Positions 53,949-54,020 of a DNA stretch of 54,020 nucleotides are shown here, in pieces. The stretch's first letter is position 1. Each line of letters begins with the position of its first letter. Source of the stretch: Actinomycetota bacterium (GTDB lineage Bacteria; Actinomycetota; Actinomycetes; Nanopelagicales; Nanopelagicaceae). The translations under genes and the position numbers were made by a program. Where the stretch lies: positions 1 through 54,020 of the forward strand of contig JAQBVO010000011.1 in NCBI GenBank assembly GCA_027728065.1, read 5' to 3'. The notes under the pieces were generated by a model. That model did no database searches and had not been told where the DNA came from. It worked only from the letters and a program-made list of their open reading frames with translations.

Positions 53949-54020
53949 TGGTCGGGGCGGGGAGATTCGAACTCCCGGTCTCCTGCTCCCAAAGCAGGCG
54001 CGCTAGCCACTACGCTACGC
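53949..54020 (-). tRNA. tRNA-Pro (anticodon TGG), 5' end cut by window
   Basis: Reads on the minus strand. The 3' acceptor CGCCCCG, discriminator A and encoded CCA are present; T-loop TTCGAAT. The anticodon arm is CCTGC-TTTGGGA-GCAGG with TGG at 34-36. The first few acceptor bases lie beyond the right edge. Unlike the other two tRNAs here, its CCA is genomically encoded. Confidence 0.95.

Noticed and set aside
1-54020. Mobile elements, prophage or CRISPR
   Set aside because: No transposase, integrase, cas gene or regularly spaced repeat was found on reading either strand.

Overview
The window is a gene-dense stretch of a streamlined actinobacterial (Actinomycetota) chromosome. Evidence for that is the gene order clpP1-clpP2-clpX-valS-folC-DUF4233-ndk-mreBCD-mrdA-rodA-rne and rpsT-lepA-hemW-hrcA-dnaJ-rsmE-HIT-phoH-ybeY-CNNM, the paired ClpP subunits, the Arg-rich N-terminal extension on RNase E and the DUF4233 protein after folC. 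Base composition is moderate (by eye below 50% GC), spacers are tiny and many genes overlap by 1-4 nt, which suggests a small-genome aquatic lineage such as the acI/Nanopelagicales group. That placement is inference. I see no insertion sequence, prophage or CRISPR array, and no gene-free stretch longer than about 300 bases.

Region 1 (1-13975) is a one-carbon/methyl catabolism island. At the left edge are a corrinoid-protein reductive activator (2Fe-2S plus ASKHA/DUF4445, cut by the window edge) and a DUF1638 protein. Facing them is a long minus-strand operon: GntR/FCD regulator, dimethylglycine-dehydrogenase-like flavoprotein with GcvT domains, EtfB, EtfA, formate-tetrahydrofolate ligase and a three-subunit NAD-linked molybdenum formate dehydrogenase (FdhG, FdhB, FdhA). 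Read as a pathway, N-methyl groups (betaine, dimethylglycine or methylamine type) pass to tetrahydrofolate or a corrinoid, then to 10-formyl-THF, formate plus ATP, and CO2 plus NADH, while flavin electrons leave through ETF.

Region 2 (13976-18138) has a TauE/SafE permease and a molybdenum-cofactor block (moaD, moaE, mogA, moaC, moeA, mobA) that would supply the formate dehydrogenase. moaA and fdhD are not in the window.

Region 3 (18139-26627) is mixed: a large metallophosphoesterase, MgtC/SapB, a stand-alone homocysteine/betaine-type methyltransferase, the tRNA rhodanese TrhO, a small membrane protein, a relic of an SIS-domain sugar isomerase beside an intact BadF/NAGK-type kinase, a LysE-type exporter, tRNA-Glu and tRNA-Gln directly downstream of gltX, and a fumarylacetoacetase-family hydrolase.

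Region 4 (26632-54020) is housekeeping on the minus strand: ribosome maturation, heat shock, translation, RNA decay, rod-shape/cell-wall synthesis, folate, valyl-tRNA synthetase, Clp protease, trigger factor and a partial tRNA-Pro.

A recurrent regulatory signature is a TANNNT -10 hexamer placed exactly 6 or 7 nt before the start codon, with no Shine-Dalgarno. I find it at 14 genes, so leaderless transcription appears to be common here. At two divergent gene pairs the opposing -10 boxes overlap.
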